Below, one piece after another: positions 16,585 through 25,743 of a DNA stretch of 64,000 nt; the first letter of the stretch is position 1, and the number at the start of each line of letters is the position of its first letter. This DNA is from Achromobacter spanius (GTDB taxonomy: Bacteria; Pseudomonadota; Gammaproteobacteria; Burkholderiales; Burkholderiaceae_B), in assembly GCF_002812705.1 (NCBI RefSeq), contig NZ_CP025030.1, positions 2,914,001-2,978,000 on the forward strand, read 5' to 3'. The position numbers were made by a program, and so were the translations under genes. The notes under the pieces were generated by a model. The model was not told the origin of the DNA, searched no databases, and was given only the letters and a program-made list of their open reading frames with translations.

Positions 16585-17205
16585 ATGCAAGCACAGACTC
16601 TAAGCACGCCGACCGCCGCGCGCGGCGGCCTCATCCCCGGGTTTGCCGCCCCGGTCAACGATGCGCAAACCACCTTTCGCGCCGCGCTCAAGGCCTTGGC
16701 GCATCCCGGGCGCGTGCAAGAAATCGTCGCCCACTGCGGCGTGCCCGCCGGCTTGTCGCCGGCCATGACGGCGCTGCTGCTGACGCTGGTCGACGGCGAT
16801 ACGCCCTTGTGGTTGCCCCCGGAAGCGAGCGCCGACGCGCTGGCCTTCCTGCGCTTTCATTGCGGCTGCCCCATCGTGCCATCGCCGTCGCTGGCGCGCT
16901 TCGCCGCCGTGCCGATGGGTTGCGATGCACCCGCGCTGTCCGCCTGCCATCCGGGCGACCCGGCCTATCCGGACTTGTCTACGACCTTGCTGCTTGAAGT
17001 GGGCTCGCTTGCCGACGGCCACGCGGTCAGCCTGACCGGCCCGGGCATCCAGACGCGGCAAGCGCTGTCGGTCACGGGCCTGCCCGAGGGCTTCTGGCGC
17101 GACTGGCGCCTGAACCATCAACAGTTTCCGCTGGGCGTCGACGTGTTCCTGACGCAAGACCGGTGGATATGTGGACTGCCGCGCACGACGCGGGTGGAGA
17201 ACTGA
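16585..17205 (+). CDS. phnH: C-P lyase core subunit PhnH
   Basis: A 206-residue subunit. Family marks include GFAAPVNDAQTTFRAALKALAHPG, quoted here as FRAALKALAHPGR, plus DGDTPLWL, HPGDPAYPDLSTTLLLEV and the C-terminal FPLGVDVFLT. PhnH is a structural partner in the core complex and has a PLP-transferase-like fold without the cofactor. The start at 16585 lies one base after the phnG stop. Its end is followed at once by phnI. Confidence 0.92.
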   Translation: MQAQTLSTPTAARGGLIPGFAAPVNDAQTTFRAALKALAHPGRVQEIVAHCGVPAGLSPAMTALLLTLVDGDTPLWLPPEASADALAFLRFHCGCPIVPSPSLARFAAVPMGCDAPALSACHPGDPAYPDLSTTLLLEVGSLADGHAVSLTGPGIQTRQALSVTGLPEGFWRDWRLNHQQFPLGVDVFLTQDRWICGLPRTTRVEN

Positions 17206-17206
17206 C

Positions 17207-18370
17207 ATGTACGTAGCCGTCAAAGGGGGCGAACGCGCCATCCTGAATTCCTACCGCATGCTGGACGCCTACCGGCGCGGCGACCGCGCGGTGCCCGAAC
17301 TGAGCCTGGACCAGATTCGCGAACAGATGCCGCTGGCGGTATCGCGCGTGATGGCCGAGGGCTCGCTCTACGATCCGCAACTGGCCTCGCTGGCGCTCAA
17401 GCAGGCGGCGGGCGATGTGATCGAAGCCGTGTTCCTGCTGCGCGCCTATCGCACCACCTTGTCGCGCTATGGCTACACGCAGCCGATCGACACGGGCGCC
17501 ATGCGCTTGCAGCGCCGTATCTCGTCCACCTTCAAGGACGTGCCGGGCGGCCAGATCCTGGGCCCCACCTACGACTACACCCAACGCTTGCTGGACTTCA
17601 CGCTGGAAGCGCAGCGCGAGGCCGATGCGCTGCCCGCGGGCGGTGAGGCGCTGGATAGCGCCATGCCGCGCGTGACGGATCTGTTGGCGCACGATGAATT
17701 GATCGACGCCGAACCCGTGCCCGAAGGCGACCCCGAACCCTTTGACCTGACGCGCCAGCCGCTGGACTTTCCGGCCTCGCGCGCGGCCCGTCTGCAAAAC
17801 CTGGCGCGCGCCGACGAGGGCTTTCTGTTGTCCATGGGCTATTCCACGCAGCGCGGCTACGGCAACACCCATCCGTTCGCGGCCGAAATTCGCTACGGCA
17901 CGCTGGAAGTAGAGATGCACATCGAAGAGCTGGGCTTCGCCGTCACGGTGGGCGAAATCGAAATCACCGAATGCCAGATGGTGAGCCAGTTCGCGGGCAA
18001 TGCCGACGACGGTCCGAAGTTCACGCGCGGCTACGGCCTGACCTTCGGTTACGGCGAACGCAAAGCCATGTCGATGGCGCTGGTGGACCGCGCGTTGAAG
18101 GCCAAGGACCTGGGCGAACGCGCCGATTCGCCCGCCAACGACCACGAGTTCGTGCTGTATCACAGTGACAACGTCGAGGCGTCCGGCTTCGTCCAGCACT
18201 TGAAGCTGCCGCATTACGTGGACTTCCAGGCGAATCTGGAACTGCTGCGCCGCTTGCGCGCGGACGGCGCTGCACAAAAAGCCGAGCCGCTTGACACAAC
18301 CCAAGCCGCATCGCAACCCACCCCCCAAGCCGCTCCCAGCGATCTGATCGACGAGGCTGTTTCCCAATGA
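17207..18370 (+). CDS. phnI: C-P lyase core subunit PhnI, nucleosidase-type subunit
   Basis: A 387-residue core subunit starting MYVAVKGGERAIL, the invariant PhnI N-terminus. GYGNTHPFAAEIRYG and the later GLTFGYGERKAMSMALVDR and DNVEASGFVQHLKLPHYVDF (quoted in pieces) are family blocks. PhnI catalyses displacement of adenine from ATP by phosphonate to make ribose 1-phosphonate 5-triphosphate. A C-terminal tail of about 40 residues rich in Ala, Gln and Pro is an extra relative to the conserved body. It begins one base after phnH and overlaps phnJ by ATGA. Confidence 0.94.
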   Translation: MYVAVKGGERAILNSYRMLDAYRRGDRAVPELSLDQIREQMPLAVSRVMAEGSLYDPQLASLALKQAAGDVIEAVFLLRAYRTTLSRYGYTQPIDTGAMRLQRRISSTFKDVPGGQILGPTYDYTQRLLDFTLEAQREADALPAGGEALDSAMPRVTDLLAHDELIDAEPVPEGDPEPFDLTRQPLDFPASRAARLQNLARADEGFLLSMGYSTQRGYGNTHPFAAEIRYGTLEVEMHIEELGFAVTVGEIEITECQMVSQFAGNADDGPKFTRGYGLTFGYGERKAMSMALVDRALKAKDLGERADSPANDHEFVLYHSDNVEASGFVQHLKLPHYVDFQANLELLRRLRADGAAQKAEPLDTTQAASQPTPQAAPSDLIDEAVSQ

Positions 18371-19248
18371 GCGCCCACCACGCCACGGTCGAACGCGACG
18401 ACCACTACAACTTTGCGTATCTCGACGAATCCACCAAGCGCATGCTGCGCCGCGCGCTGCTCAAGGCGGTGGCCATACCCGGCTACCAGGTGCCCTTCGG
18501 CAGCCGCGAGATGCCGCTGCCTTATGGCTGGGGCACGGGCGGCATCCAGGTCACGGCGGCCATCATCGGCCAGGACGATGTGCTGAAGGTCATCGACCAA
18601 GGGTCGGACGACACCACCAACGCCATCAACATCCGCCGCTTCTTTGGCCGCGTCACGGGCGTGGCCACGACGGAATCCACGCCGGACGCCACCATTGTGC
18701 AGACGCGCCACCGCATTCCTGAAACGCCGCTGCGCGAAGGGCAGGTGATGGTCTACCAAGTGCCGATTCCGGAACCGTTGCGCTGGCTTGAACCCAGTGA
18801 AACCGAAACCCGCACGATGCACGCGCTGGCTGAATACGGCGGCATGCACGTCAAGCTGTACGAGGACATCGCGCAGCACGGCCACATCGCCACCACCTAC
18901 GACTACCCCGTCATCGTGAACGACCGCTACATGATGCGCCCGTCGCCCATCCCGAAGTTCGACAACCCCAAGCTGGACGGCAACCCGGCGCTGATGCTGT
19001 TCGGCGCCGGCCGCGAAAAGCGCGTCTATGCCGTGCCTCCGTACACCCGCGTCAAAAGCCTGGACTTCGACGACCACCCCTTCACCGTGGAAACCTGGAC
19101 CGAATGCTGCGACCTGTGCGGATCGCGCGACAGCTATCTGGATGAAATCATCCTGGACGACGCGGGCACGCGCCGCTTCGTGTGTTCGGACACGGAATAC
19201 TGCAACCACCGCCAAGCGCAACAACGCAACGACGAGGCCACGGCATGA
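18367..19248 (+). CDS. phnJ: Carbon-phosphorus lyase, radical-SAM subunit PhnJ
   Basis: A 293-residue protein that cuts the C-P bond of ribose 1-phosphonate 5-phosphate by a radical-SAM mechanism. The [4Fe-4S] pattern CX2CX21CX5C is intact: C248, C251, C273 and C279. C279 corresponds to the E. coli Cys272 thiyl residue and G39 in AIPGYQVPFG to the Gly32 glycyl radical. Length and blocks such as DQGSDDTTNAI and GHIATTYDYPV fit throughout, so the enzyme should be active. It overlaps phnI and phnK by four bases on each side. Confidence 0.96.
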   Translation: MSAHHATVERDDHYNFAYLDESTKRMLRRALLKAVAIPGYQVPFGSREMPLPYGWGTGGIQVTAAIIGQDDVLKVIDQGSDDTTNAINIRRFFGRVTGVATTESTPDATIVQTRHRIPETPLREGQVMVYQVPIPEPLRWLEPSETETRTMHALAEYGGMHVKLYEDIAQHGHIATTYDYPVIVNDRYMMRPSPIPKFDNPKLDGNPALMLFGAGREKRVYAVPPYTRVKSLDFDDHPFTVETWTECCDLCGSRDSYLDEIILDDAGTRRFVCSDTEYCNHRQAQQRNDEATA

Positions 19249-20033
19249 ACCCCCAACCCCACCCGCAACCCCTGCTTTCCGTGCGCAACATGACGCGCAC
19301 TTGGGACGGCGTGCACGGTTGCCGCGACGTCAGCTTTGACCTGTTTCCCGGCGAAGTCCTGTGCGTGGTCGGTGAGTCCGGCTCGGGCAAGAGCACCTTG
19401 CTGTCGGCCGTGTCATACCAAACCCAGCCGGACGCCGGCAGCGTCTGGTACGACACGCGAGACCAGGGCTTCATCGACCTGGCCGCGCTGCCCGGCGCGC
19501 GCCTGCGCCTCTTGTCGCGCACCGATTGGGGCTTTGTGCGGCAGAACGCGCGCGACGGCCTGCGCATGCAGGTCAGCGCGGGCGCCAACATCGCCGAGCG
19601 CCTGATGGCCGTGGGCGACCGGCATTACGGTGACCTGCGCGCCGTGGCGGGCAACTGGCTGCAAAAGATGGAGATCGACGCGGGCCGCCTGGACGATACG
19701 CCGGTGTCGTTTTCCGGCGGCATGCAGCAGCGCTTGCAGATCGCGCGCAATCTGGTCACGCATCCGCGCCTGGTGTTCATGGACGAGCCGACCGCGTCGC
19801 TGGATGTGTCGGTGCAGGCGCGCTTGTTGGACCTGCTGCGCCAGTTGGTCACGGACCTGGGCCTGGCCGCCATCGTGGTCACGCACGATCTGGCGGTGGC
19901 GCGCCTGCTGGCGCATCGCACGCTGGTGATGCGCGGCGGCGTGGTGGTGGAAAGCGGGCTGACCGACCAGATTCTTGACGACCCCCAACACCCCTACACC
20001 CAGTTGCTGGTGTCTTCCATTTTGCAGAGCTGA
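19245..20033 (+). CDS. phnK: C-P lyase ABC-type ATPase PhnK
   Basis: A 262-residue ABC ATPase without a permease. Walker A GESGSGKST is at residues 43-51, the signature FSGGMQQRLQ and Walker B LVFMDEPTASLD follow. The insert VWYDTRDQGFIDLAALPGA is typical of PhnK. In E. coli PhnK docks on the PhnJ subunit of the core complex and its ATPase supports turnover. Start at 19245 overlaps the phnJ stop (ATGA). Confidence 0.93.
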   Translation: MNPQPHPQPLLSVRNMTRTWDGVHGCRDVSFDLFPGEVLCVVGESGSGKSTLLSAVSYQTQPDAGSVWYDTRDQGFIDLAALPGARLRLLSRTDWGFVRQNARDGLRMQVSAGANIAERLMAVGDRHYGDLRAVAGNWLQKMEIDAGRLDDTPVSFSGGMQQRLQIARNLVTHPRLVFMDEPTASLDVSVQARLLDLLRQLVTDLGLAAIVVTHDLAVARLLAHRTLVMRGGVVVESGLTDQILDDPQHPYTQLLVSSILQS

Positions 20034-20035
20034 AC

Positions 20036-20785
20036 ATGCGCGCAACCACTCCCATGATCGAGGTGCGGGGCCTCGGAAAGATGTTCACCCTGCATAACCA
20101 GGGCGGCATCCGCCTGCCCGTGCTGGACGCGGTGGACTTTGATGCTGCCGCGGGCGATTGCCTGGTACTGGCCGGCCCGTCAGGCACCGGCAAAAGCACC
20201 TTGCTGCGCTGCCTGTACGGCAACTATCTGGCCACCGAAGGCAGCATCCGCGTGCGCGCAAACGACGAATGGGTCGAGCTGGTGGGCGCGCCCGAACAAC
20301 GCATTCTGGCCTTGCGCCGCGACGTCATCGGTTATGTCAGCCAGTTCCTGCGGGTGATTCCGCGCGTGTCCGCGCTGGATGTAGTGGCCGAGCCGCTGCG
20401 CATGGCGGGCGTGGACGCGGACGCCGCGCGCGAGCAGGCCGGCGCCTTGTTGCAACGCCTGAACGTGCCGCCGCGCCTGTGGGGCTTGGCGCCCGCCACG
20501 TTTTCGGGCGGCGAGCAGCAGCGTGTGAACATCGCGCGCGGCTTCATCGCGCGCCATCCCATCTTGCTGCTGGATGAACCCACGGCTTCGCTGGACGCCG
20601 ACAACCGCCGCGTGGTGATCGCGCTGATCCATGAAGCCCTGGCGGCGGGGCGTTGCCTGCTGGGCATTTTTCACGATGCCGAGGTGCGCGACGCCGTCGC
20701 CACGAAAACGTTGGCGCTGCGCCCGGCGTTGCTCGGGGCGGCAGAGTCGACCCAACCGGAGGAATCATGCAAAGCACCTATCTGA
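20036..20785 (+). CDS. phnL: C-P lyase ABC-type ATPase PhnL
   Basis: A 249-residue ABC ATPase related to the LolD class. Walker A GPSGTGKST is at about residues 47-55, signature FSGGEQQRVNIARG and Walker B PILLLDEPTASLD follow. PhnL can form a dimer with PhnK on the C-P lyase core. It starts two bases after phnK and its last 19 bases overlap phnM2. The C-terminal 15 residues differ from the usual end and coincide with the phnM2 start region. Confidence 0.92.
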   Translation: MRATTPMIEVRGLGKMFTLHNQGGIRLPVLDAVDFDAAAGDCLVLAGPSGTGKSTLLRCLYGNYLATEGSIRVRANDEWVELVGAPEQRILALRRDVIGYVSQFLRVIPRVSALDVVAEPLRMAGVDADAAREQAGALLQRLNVPPRLWGLAPATFSGGEQQRVNIARGFIARHPILLLDEPTASLDADNRRVVIALIHEALAAGRCLLGIFHDAEVRDAVATKTLALRPALLGAAESTQPEESCKAPI

Positions 20786-21966
20786 CCCACGCCCGCGTGG
20801 TGCTGCCCGATCGCGTGCTGGACAACAGCGCGGTGCTGATCGATGACGGCCGCATCGTCGCCATCGAACCCGACGGCGCGCGCGCGGACCGGGTGGTCGA
20901 TCTACAGGGCCAGACCCTCTTGCCCGGGCTGATCGACCTGCATTGCGACGCCATCGAAAAGGAAGCTGAACCCCGTTCGCGCGTGCTGTTTCCCCTGGAC
21001 TTCGCCGTGGCCCAGGTCGACCGCCGCAATGCCGCGGCCGGCATCACCACGCCCTACCATGCGCTGTCGTTCGCGAACAAGGATTTGGGCGTGCGCAATA
21101 ACCAGACGGCGGCCGAAGTGGTGCGCACGCTGCGCGCATTCCGCCCGCACAGCCTGGTGGATAACCGCGTGCATTGCCGCTACGAAGTTACCGACGACAC
21201 CTCGGTGCCGGTGCTGCGCGCGCTGATGGAAGAGGGCGCGGTGGACCTGTTGTCCGTCATGGATCATTCGCCGGGGCAGGGCCAGTTCAAGACGCTGGAG
21301 TCGTATCTGCAATACATGATGGGCAATCACGCAATGACCCGCGAGCAGGCGGAAGAAGCCGCCCATGCCAAGACGCGCGCGAAAGATGGCGCGGTGACGC
21401 GGGTAGAGACCTTGCTGGCGCACGCCAAGTCCCTGGGCATACCCACCGCCAGCCATGACGACGATTCCGTGCAACGCATTGCCACCATGCGCAACCTGGG
21501 CGTGGCAATGAGCGAATTCCCGATCACGCTGGATACCGCCCGCGCGGCGGTGTCATGCGGCCTGCCCACCATTCTGGGCGCGCCGAACGTGCTGCGCGGC
21601 CAAAGCCAGAGCGGGTCGATGCGGGCCATCGATGCCATTCGCGCGGGCGTGGCCAGTTGCCTGTGTTCGGACTATCAGCCGTCCACGCTGATCGCCGCGG
21701 CCTACACGGTGGCGGCGCAGACGGACCTGAGCTGGCCGCAGGCGATTGCACTGGTCACGGCGAACCCCGCGGACGCCTGCGGGCTGTCGGACCGGGGCCG
21801 TATCGCCGTGGGCCTGCGCGCCGATCTGGTGGCAGTGGCGCAGGTGGGCGCCTTGCCATTGATCAGTCACACCTGGTCGGCCGGCCGGCTGGTATTCTCC
21901 ACGCACTATCAGCCGTCGCGTACCCACGTGGCGGCGGCGCCCCAGCCGCAACGGGTGGCGGCCTGA
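20767..21966 (+). CDS. phnM: PhnM-family alpha-D-ribose 1-methylphosphonate 5-triphosphate diphosphohydrolase, copy 2
   Basis: A 399-residue amidohydrolase. Marks are GLIDLHCDAIEKEAEPR, LLSVMDHSPGQGQF, TASHDDDS and GAPNVLRGQSQSG, with SDYQPSTL as the late metal-binding strand. VMDHSPGQ is identical in kind to E. coli PhnM, and the gene is in the canonical place after phnL, so this copy is the likely main PhnM. It begins inside phnL behind GGAGGAATC. The reason for keeping a second, diverged PhnM at 13922-15115 is unknown. Confidence 0.92.
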   Translation: MQSTYLTHARVVLPDRVLDNSAVLIDDGRIVAIEPDGARADRVVDLQGQTLLPGLIDLHCDAIEKEAEPRSRVLFPLDFAVAQVDRRNAAAGITTPYHALSFANKDLGVRNNQTAAEVVRTLRAFRPHSLVDNRVHCRYEVTDDTSVPVLRALMEEGAVDLLSVMDHSPGQGQFKTLESYLQYMMGNHAMTREQAEEAAHAKTRAKDGAVTRVETLLAHAKSLGIPTASHDDDSVQRIATMRNLGVAMSEFPITLDTARAAVSCGLPTILGAPNVLRGQSQSGSMRAIDAIRAGVASCLCSDYQPSTLIAAAYTVAAQTDLSWPQAIALVTANPADACGLSDRGRIAVGLRADLVAVAQVGALPLISHTWSAGRLVFSTHYQPSRTHVAAAPQPQRVAA

Positions 21967-21997
21967 GCCGCTGGTGATGTCTTCCAGGAGAACCGCG

Positions 21998-22540
21998 ATG
22001 AATCCGATCGTGATTGCCGTGGCGCTCAGCGCCACGCACACGTTCAGCAAGCCTGTAGTGCCCACGATCATGCTGTTGCGCGGGCTGGGGGTGGATGGCG
22101 ACGCGCATCAGGGGGTGACCGTAAAGCATCGCTCGCGCGTGCGCGTCGACCCCACGCAGCCCAACCTGCGGCAGGTGCATTTGATTCAGGCCGAGCTGCA
22201 TGACGAACTGCAACTGGCCGGTTTCAACGTCGCCGAAGGCACGATGGGCGAAAACATCACCACCCGGGGTATCGATCTGCTGGCCTTGCCGCGCGGTGCG
22301 CGCTTGCGCATCGGGGTCGACGCGGTGGTCGAGATCACCGGGCTGCGCAATCCCTGCGTGCAACTGGACCAGTATCAGAAGGGCTTGACGGGCGCCGTGC
22401 TGGGCCGCAATCCCGACGGCAGCCTGCAACGCCGCGCCGGCGTCATGGGGATTGTGGTGGAGGGCGGGGCGGTCAGCCCCGGCGACGCCATTCGGGCCGA
22501 GCTTCCCGCACTGCCGCATTTCCCGCTGGAACGGGTGTAG
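21998..22540 (+). CDS. MOSC domain-containing protein
   Basis: A 180-residue stand-alone MOSC domain. The conserved cysteine lies in GLRNPCVQLDQYQKG (about residue 115) and AEGTMGENITTRGIDLLALP is the family block before it. MOSC domains occur at the C-terminus of molybdenum cofactor sulfurases and in YiiM-like proteins, where the cysteine carries sulfur or binds Mo cofactor. The ATG at 21998 has AGGAG nearby and is preferred over a GTG at 21974. It follows phnM2 by 31 bases and may be co-transcribed, though no link to phosphonates is known. Confidence 0.85.
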   Translation: MNPIVIAVALSATHTFSKPVVPTIMLLRGLGVDGDAHQGVTVKHRSRVRVDPTQPNLRQVHLIQAELHDELQLAGFNVAEGTMGENITTRGIDLLALPRGARLRIGVDAVVEITGLRNPCVQLDQYQKGLTGAVLGRNPDGSLQRRAGVMGIVVEGGAVSPGDAIRAELPALPHFPLERV

Positions 22541-22665
22541 GGGCAAAAACATCGTTGCGGGTCAAAGACGGGTTGCCCGGCATCTGGTTAAATGGCGAAG
22601 GGCGTAACGGCCTAAGGCGCAGCCGGCCCTTCTCCGGCTCGTCATCCAATTTTCCGGAGCGCGCG

Positions 22666-23100
22666 ATGGCACGATTCAATTTCAACCAAGACCCCGAAGA
22701 ACCCGATCTGTGGGCGGCCGAAAACGTGCCCGTCGGCGATGGCCGTCCCCCCATCCACGTCATGATCCAGACGGATGGCGAAGAGCCCGACAGCGGCGCG
22801 TCCAAGGTGGTCAAGGCCATCATCGACAATCTGGACGATCACATCCTGGCAGCGGCCGAGTTCCTGCTGGATAACTATTCCTACGAGCACTACAAGAAGC
22901 TGGGCCTGGAAGACGACCAGTTGCTGCAGGAAGAAACCGCCGAAGCCATGGCCGAAAAAGCCGTGCTGCGCGCCTTGTGGCTGTTCGACGAAGACGGCGA
23001 CGGCTACGAACTCTGGTTTACGCTGCCCTGGGACCCGGTCCACACCTACGACGTTGAATTCGAAGACGGCGCACCGGTGTCCTGCTCGGTGAACGACTGA
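22666..23100 (+). CDS. Acidic hypothetical protein
   Basis: A 144-residue, strongly acidic soluble protein (MARFNFNQDPEEPDLWAAEN...). It has a predicted helical middle (IIDNLDDHILAAAEFLLDNYSYEHYKKL) and a beta-rich C-terminus with LWFTLPWDPVHTYDVEF; only parts are quoted. No signal peptide or membrane segment. I do not recognise the domain with confidence. Codon use resembles neighbouring genes. It is convergent with the symporter gene, with a long stem-loop between. Confidence 0.6.
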   Translation: MARFNFNQDPEEPDLWAAENVPVGDGRPPIHVMIQTDGEEPDSGASKVVKAIIDNLDDHILAAAEFLLDNYSYEHYKKLGLEDDQLLQEETAEAMAEKAVLRALWLFDEDGDGYELWFTLPWDPVHTYDVEFEDGAPVSCSVND

Positions 23101-23106
23101 ATACAG

Positions 23107-23138
23107 TCGACTGAATCGGGTCGCCCCGGTTCAGTCGA
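23107..23138. terminator. Long stem-loop between convergent genes
   Basis: TCGACTGAATCGGG (23107-23120) pairs with CCCGGTTCAGTCGA after a short loop, with one T-G wobble, in the 52-base gap between the acidic-protein gene and the symporter gene. There is no T run, so it may be a Rho-dependent or bidirectional end structure. Confidence 0.4.
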
Positions 23139-23152
23139 TCCCACCCAATCGA

Positions 23153-24463
23153 CTACCCCTGGTTTTCGGGCACGACTGCTGGCGTGCCGGTTGCCGGCCG
23201 CGCCGGCGCATCGGCGGCCGCGTCGCCGGGGTTGTCTTCCCGCTTATCTTCCAGCTTGGCGATGACGGCGGTGGCCAGGCTGTTGCCCACCACGTTCGTC
23301 GCCGTGCGGCCCATGTCGAAGAACTGGTCGATGCCCATGATCAGCAGCAGCCCGGCCTCGGGCAAATGGAACATCGGCAAGGTCGCGGCCACCACCACCA
23401 GCGACGCGCGGGCCACGCCCGCCATGCCCTTGCTGGTCACCATCAGCACCAGCAGCAAGGTCAGTTGCTGGGCAAAGCTCATTTCGATGTTGTAGGCCTG
23501 CGCGATGAACAGCACCGCGAACGACTGGTACATCATCGAACCATCCAGGTTGAACGAATACCCCAGCGGCAACACAAAGCCCGAAATGCGCTTGGACACG
23601 CCAAAGCGTTCCAGCGCTTCGATCGTCTTCGGGTAGGCCGATTCGCTGCTGGCGGTGGAAAAGGCCAGCAGGGTCGGTTCCTTGATCAGCCCGCCCAGGC
23701 GGCGCGTGGACTTACCCAAAAACAGATAGCCCACGCCGAACAGAATGGCCCACAGCAGCGCCAGGCCCAGGTAGAACTCACCGATCAACTTGCCGTAGCT
23801 GACCAGCACGCTCAGACCTTCGGTGGTGATGGCGGCGGCCATGGCGGCGAACACACCCAGCGGCGCAAAGCGCATCACATAGTCGGTGACGCGGAACATG
23901 ATCTTGGCCAGCTCGTCGATCAAGGTGTAGATCGTGTTGTGGCCCTTGCCGCGTATGAACGACAGCGCGGCTCCGAAGAACAGCGAGAACACCAGGATCT
24001 GCAAGATCTCGTTGTTGGCCATGGCCTCGGCGATGCTCTTGGGGAACACGTGCGCAATGAAGGCCTTGAGCGTGAAGTCGCCGGTCTTTAGGCCCGAGGT
24101 GATGCCCGCGTCGGGTATCGCCAGATTCATGTGCGCGCCCGGATGGAACAGATTGACCAGCAGCAGGCCCAGCAACAGCGACACGGCGGAAGCGGCAATG
24201 AACCACACCATGGCGCGCAGGCCGATGCGGCCCACGGCGTTGGCGTCGCTCATGCTGGCCAGGCCCGATACCAGGGTGGCGAACACCAGCGGGGCGATGA
24301 TCATCTTGATCATGCGCAGGAAAATATCCGTGACCAGGCTGAAGTACGAGGCAATGTGCGCGGCCTCTGTGGCGTCCTGCGCGGTCTTGTCGCAGAGGTA
24401 GCCCACCAGGACGCCCAATACCATGGCGATGCCGATGGTGCGCGTCAGCTTCTTTGTATTCAT
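23153..24463 (-). CDS. Dicarboxylate/amino acid:cation symporter (DAACS family)
   Basis: A 436-residue inner-membrane carrier of the DctA/GltP family. The serine-rich hairpin AFSTASSESAYPKT, the motif GYSFNLDGSMMY, TSKGMAGV and DQFFDMGRTATNVVGN follow in the family order and line the substrate and cation sites. About eight membrane segments plus the two re-entrant loops are expected. Substrate is glutamate, aspartate or a C4-dicarboxylate; the sequence does not decide this. I place the start at ATG 24463; a longer frame from 24634 has no conserved residues. The C-terminal 25 residues are Ala/Pro-rich. It has its own promoter region (24464-24742). Confidence 0.92.
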   Translation of the reverse strand: MNTKKLTRTIGIAMVLGVLVGYLCDKTAQDATEAAHIASYFSLVTDIFLRMIKMIIAPLVFATLVSGLASMSDANAVGRIGLRAMVWFIAASAVSLLLGLLLVNLFHPGAHMNLAIPDAGITSGLKTGDFTLKAFIAHVFPKSIAEAMANNEILQILVFSLFFGAALSFIRGKGHNTIYTLIDELAKIMFRVTDYVMRFAPLGVFAAMAAAITTEGLSVLVSYGKLIGEFYLGLALLWAILFGVGYLFLGKSTRRLGGLIKEPTLLAFSTASSESAYPKTIEALERFGVSKRISGFVLPLGYSFNLDGSMMYQSFAVLFIAQAYNIEMSFAQQLTLLLVLMVTSKGMAGVARASLVVVAATLPMFHLPEAGLLLIMGIDQFFDMGRTATNVVGNSLATAVIAKLEDKREDNPGDAAADAPARPATGTPAVVPENQG

Positions 24464-24742
24464 GATCAAAACGGAAAACGAGGAGCCCGCCGCTGCAAGA
24501 CCCCAGGGGGGCTGCGCCCGCCGGCACGGGGCGGGAAAACGGTCCGGTGACGGGTATGCCGGGGCAACCTGCAAACTGCGGGTTTTCCCTTGGGGCGCGA
24601 TGTTAACGCTGCACTCCTGACACGCAGTTGTCATGCTGGGGACGTATCAGTAACACCTTCCGGCGTGCCAGAATGGGCCCGCCGCCCAGCGGCGCGTCAA
24701 TAAGAACCGGCCCCGACCGGGAACATAAAAGGAGATCAAACA

Positions 24743-25642
24743 ATGCCGAAACGCGAACTGTCCGTGCTGGCTTCCGGGTACACCTATCTGGAAGGCCTGC
24801 GGTGGCACGAAGACCGCCTGTGGGCGTCGGACTTCTATACCGAGCAGGTCATCGCCGTGGACCTGGCCGGCAAGATTGAACAGATCTGCCGCGTGCCGCA
24901 GCAGCCCTCGGGCCTGGGCTGGCTGCCCGATGGCCGCCTGCTGATCTCATCCATGAAAGACCGCAAGGTGCTGCGCCGCGAGGCCGACGGCACGCTGGCC
25001 GTGCATGCCGACTTGTCGGCGCTTACGGGCGGCCCCATCAACGACATGGTGGTGGATGACCAGGGCCGGGCCTACGTGGGCAATTTCGGGTTTGACCTGA
25101 TGGCCGGTGAACCGGTCGCGACAACCACGCTGGTGCGGGTGGACACGGACGGCGTGGCGCAGGCAGTGGCCGAAGGGCTGTGCTTTCCCAACGGTTCGTT
25201 CATCACGCCGGACGGCAAGACGCTGATCGTCAACGAAACCTTCGGCAACCGGATCTCGGAATTCGACATCCTGCCCACGGGCGCGCTGGGCCCGCGCCGC
25301 GACTGGGCCAACTTCGGGCCATTGCCCGATAGCGACGACCTGTCGGTGCTGATCGCCGCGTCGGCCATCGGCCCGGACGGCGGGGCGCTGGACGCGGAAG
25401 GCGCGCTGTGGGTGGCCGACGCCATCGGCAAGCGGATCGTGCGGCTGGCGCGCGGCGGCCAGATCCTGGAGCAGATCGACACCGGCGAATTCGGCATCTT
25501 CGCGGCGGCCCTGGGCGGGCCGGACGGCTGCACGCTATTCATGGCCGCCGCCCCGGATTTCATCGAAGCCAACCGCCGCGCCAAGCCCGAAGGCCGCATT
25601 CTGATGACCCGGGTGGACGTGCCGCACGCGGGTCGGCCTTGA
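24743..25642 (+). CDS. SMP-30/gluconolactonase/LRE family protein
   Basis: A 299-residue six-bladed beta-propeller protein. EGLRWHEDRLWASDF holds the first conserved Glu, INDMVVDDQGRAYVGNFG the Asn/Asp pair, FPNGSFITPDGKTLIVNET the third block, and PDGGALDAEGALWVADA the last metal-binding Asp region. These coordinate one divalent ion in lactonases. It probably opens a sugar or aromatic lactone, or an ester. RBS AAAAGGAG lies before the ATG. It is convergent with the first family-5 binding protein gene of the next locus and may or may not belong to it. Confidence 0.85.
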   Translation: MPKRELSVLASGYTYLEGLRWHEDRLWASDFYTEQVIAVDLAGKIEQICRVPQQPSGLGWLPDGRLLISSMKDRKVLRREADGTLAVHADLSALTGGPINDMVVDDQGRAYVGNFGFDLMAGEPVATTTLVRVDTDGVAQAVAEGLCFPNGSFITPDGKTLIVNETFGNRISEFDILPTGALGPRRDWANFGPLPDSDDLSVLIAASAIGPDGGALDAEGALWVADAIGKRIVRLARGGQILEQIDTGEFGIFAAALGGPDGCTLFMAAAPDFIEANRRAKPEGRILMTRVDVPHAGRP

Positions 25643-25743
25643 AGGGTCGGTCTTGAGGGGGCTGCCTTGACGGGTTGGTCTTGATGGGGCGGGCTTGAGG
25701 GGGCGGCCCCGGGGCTGGACGCCCTGGGGCTGGTCTTCAACGC

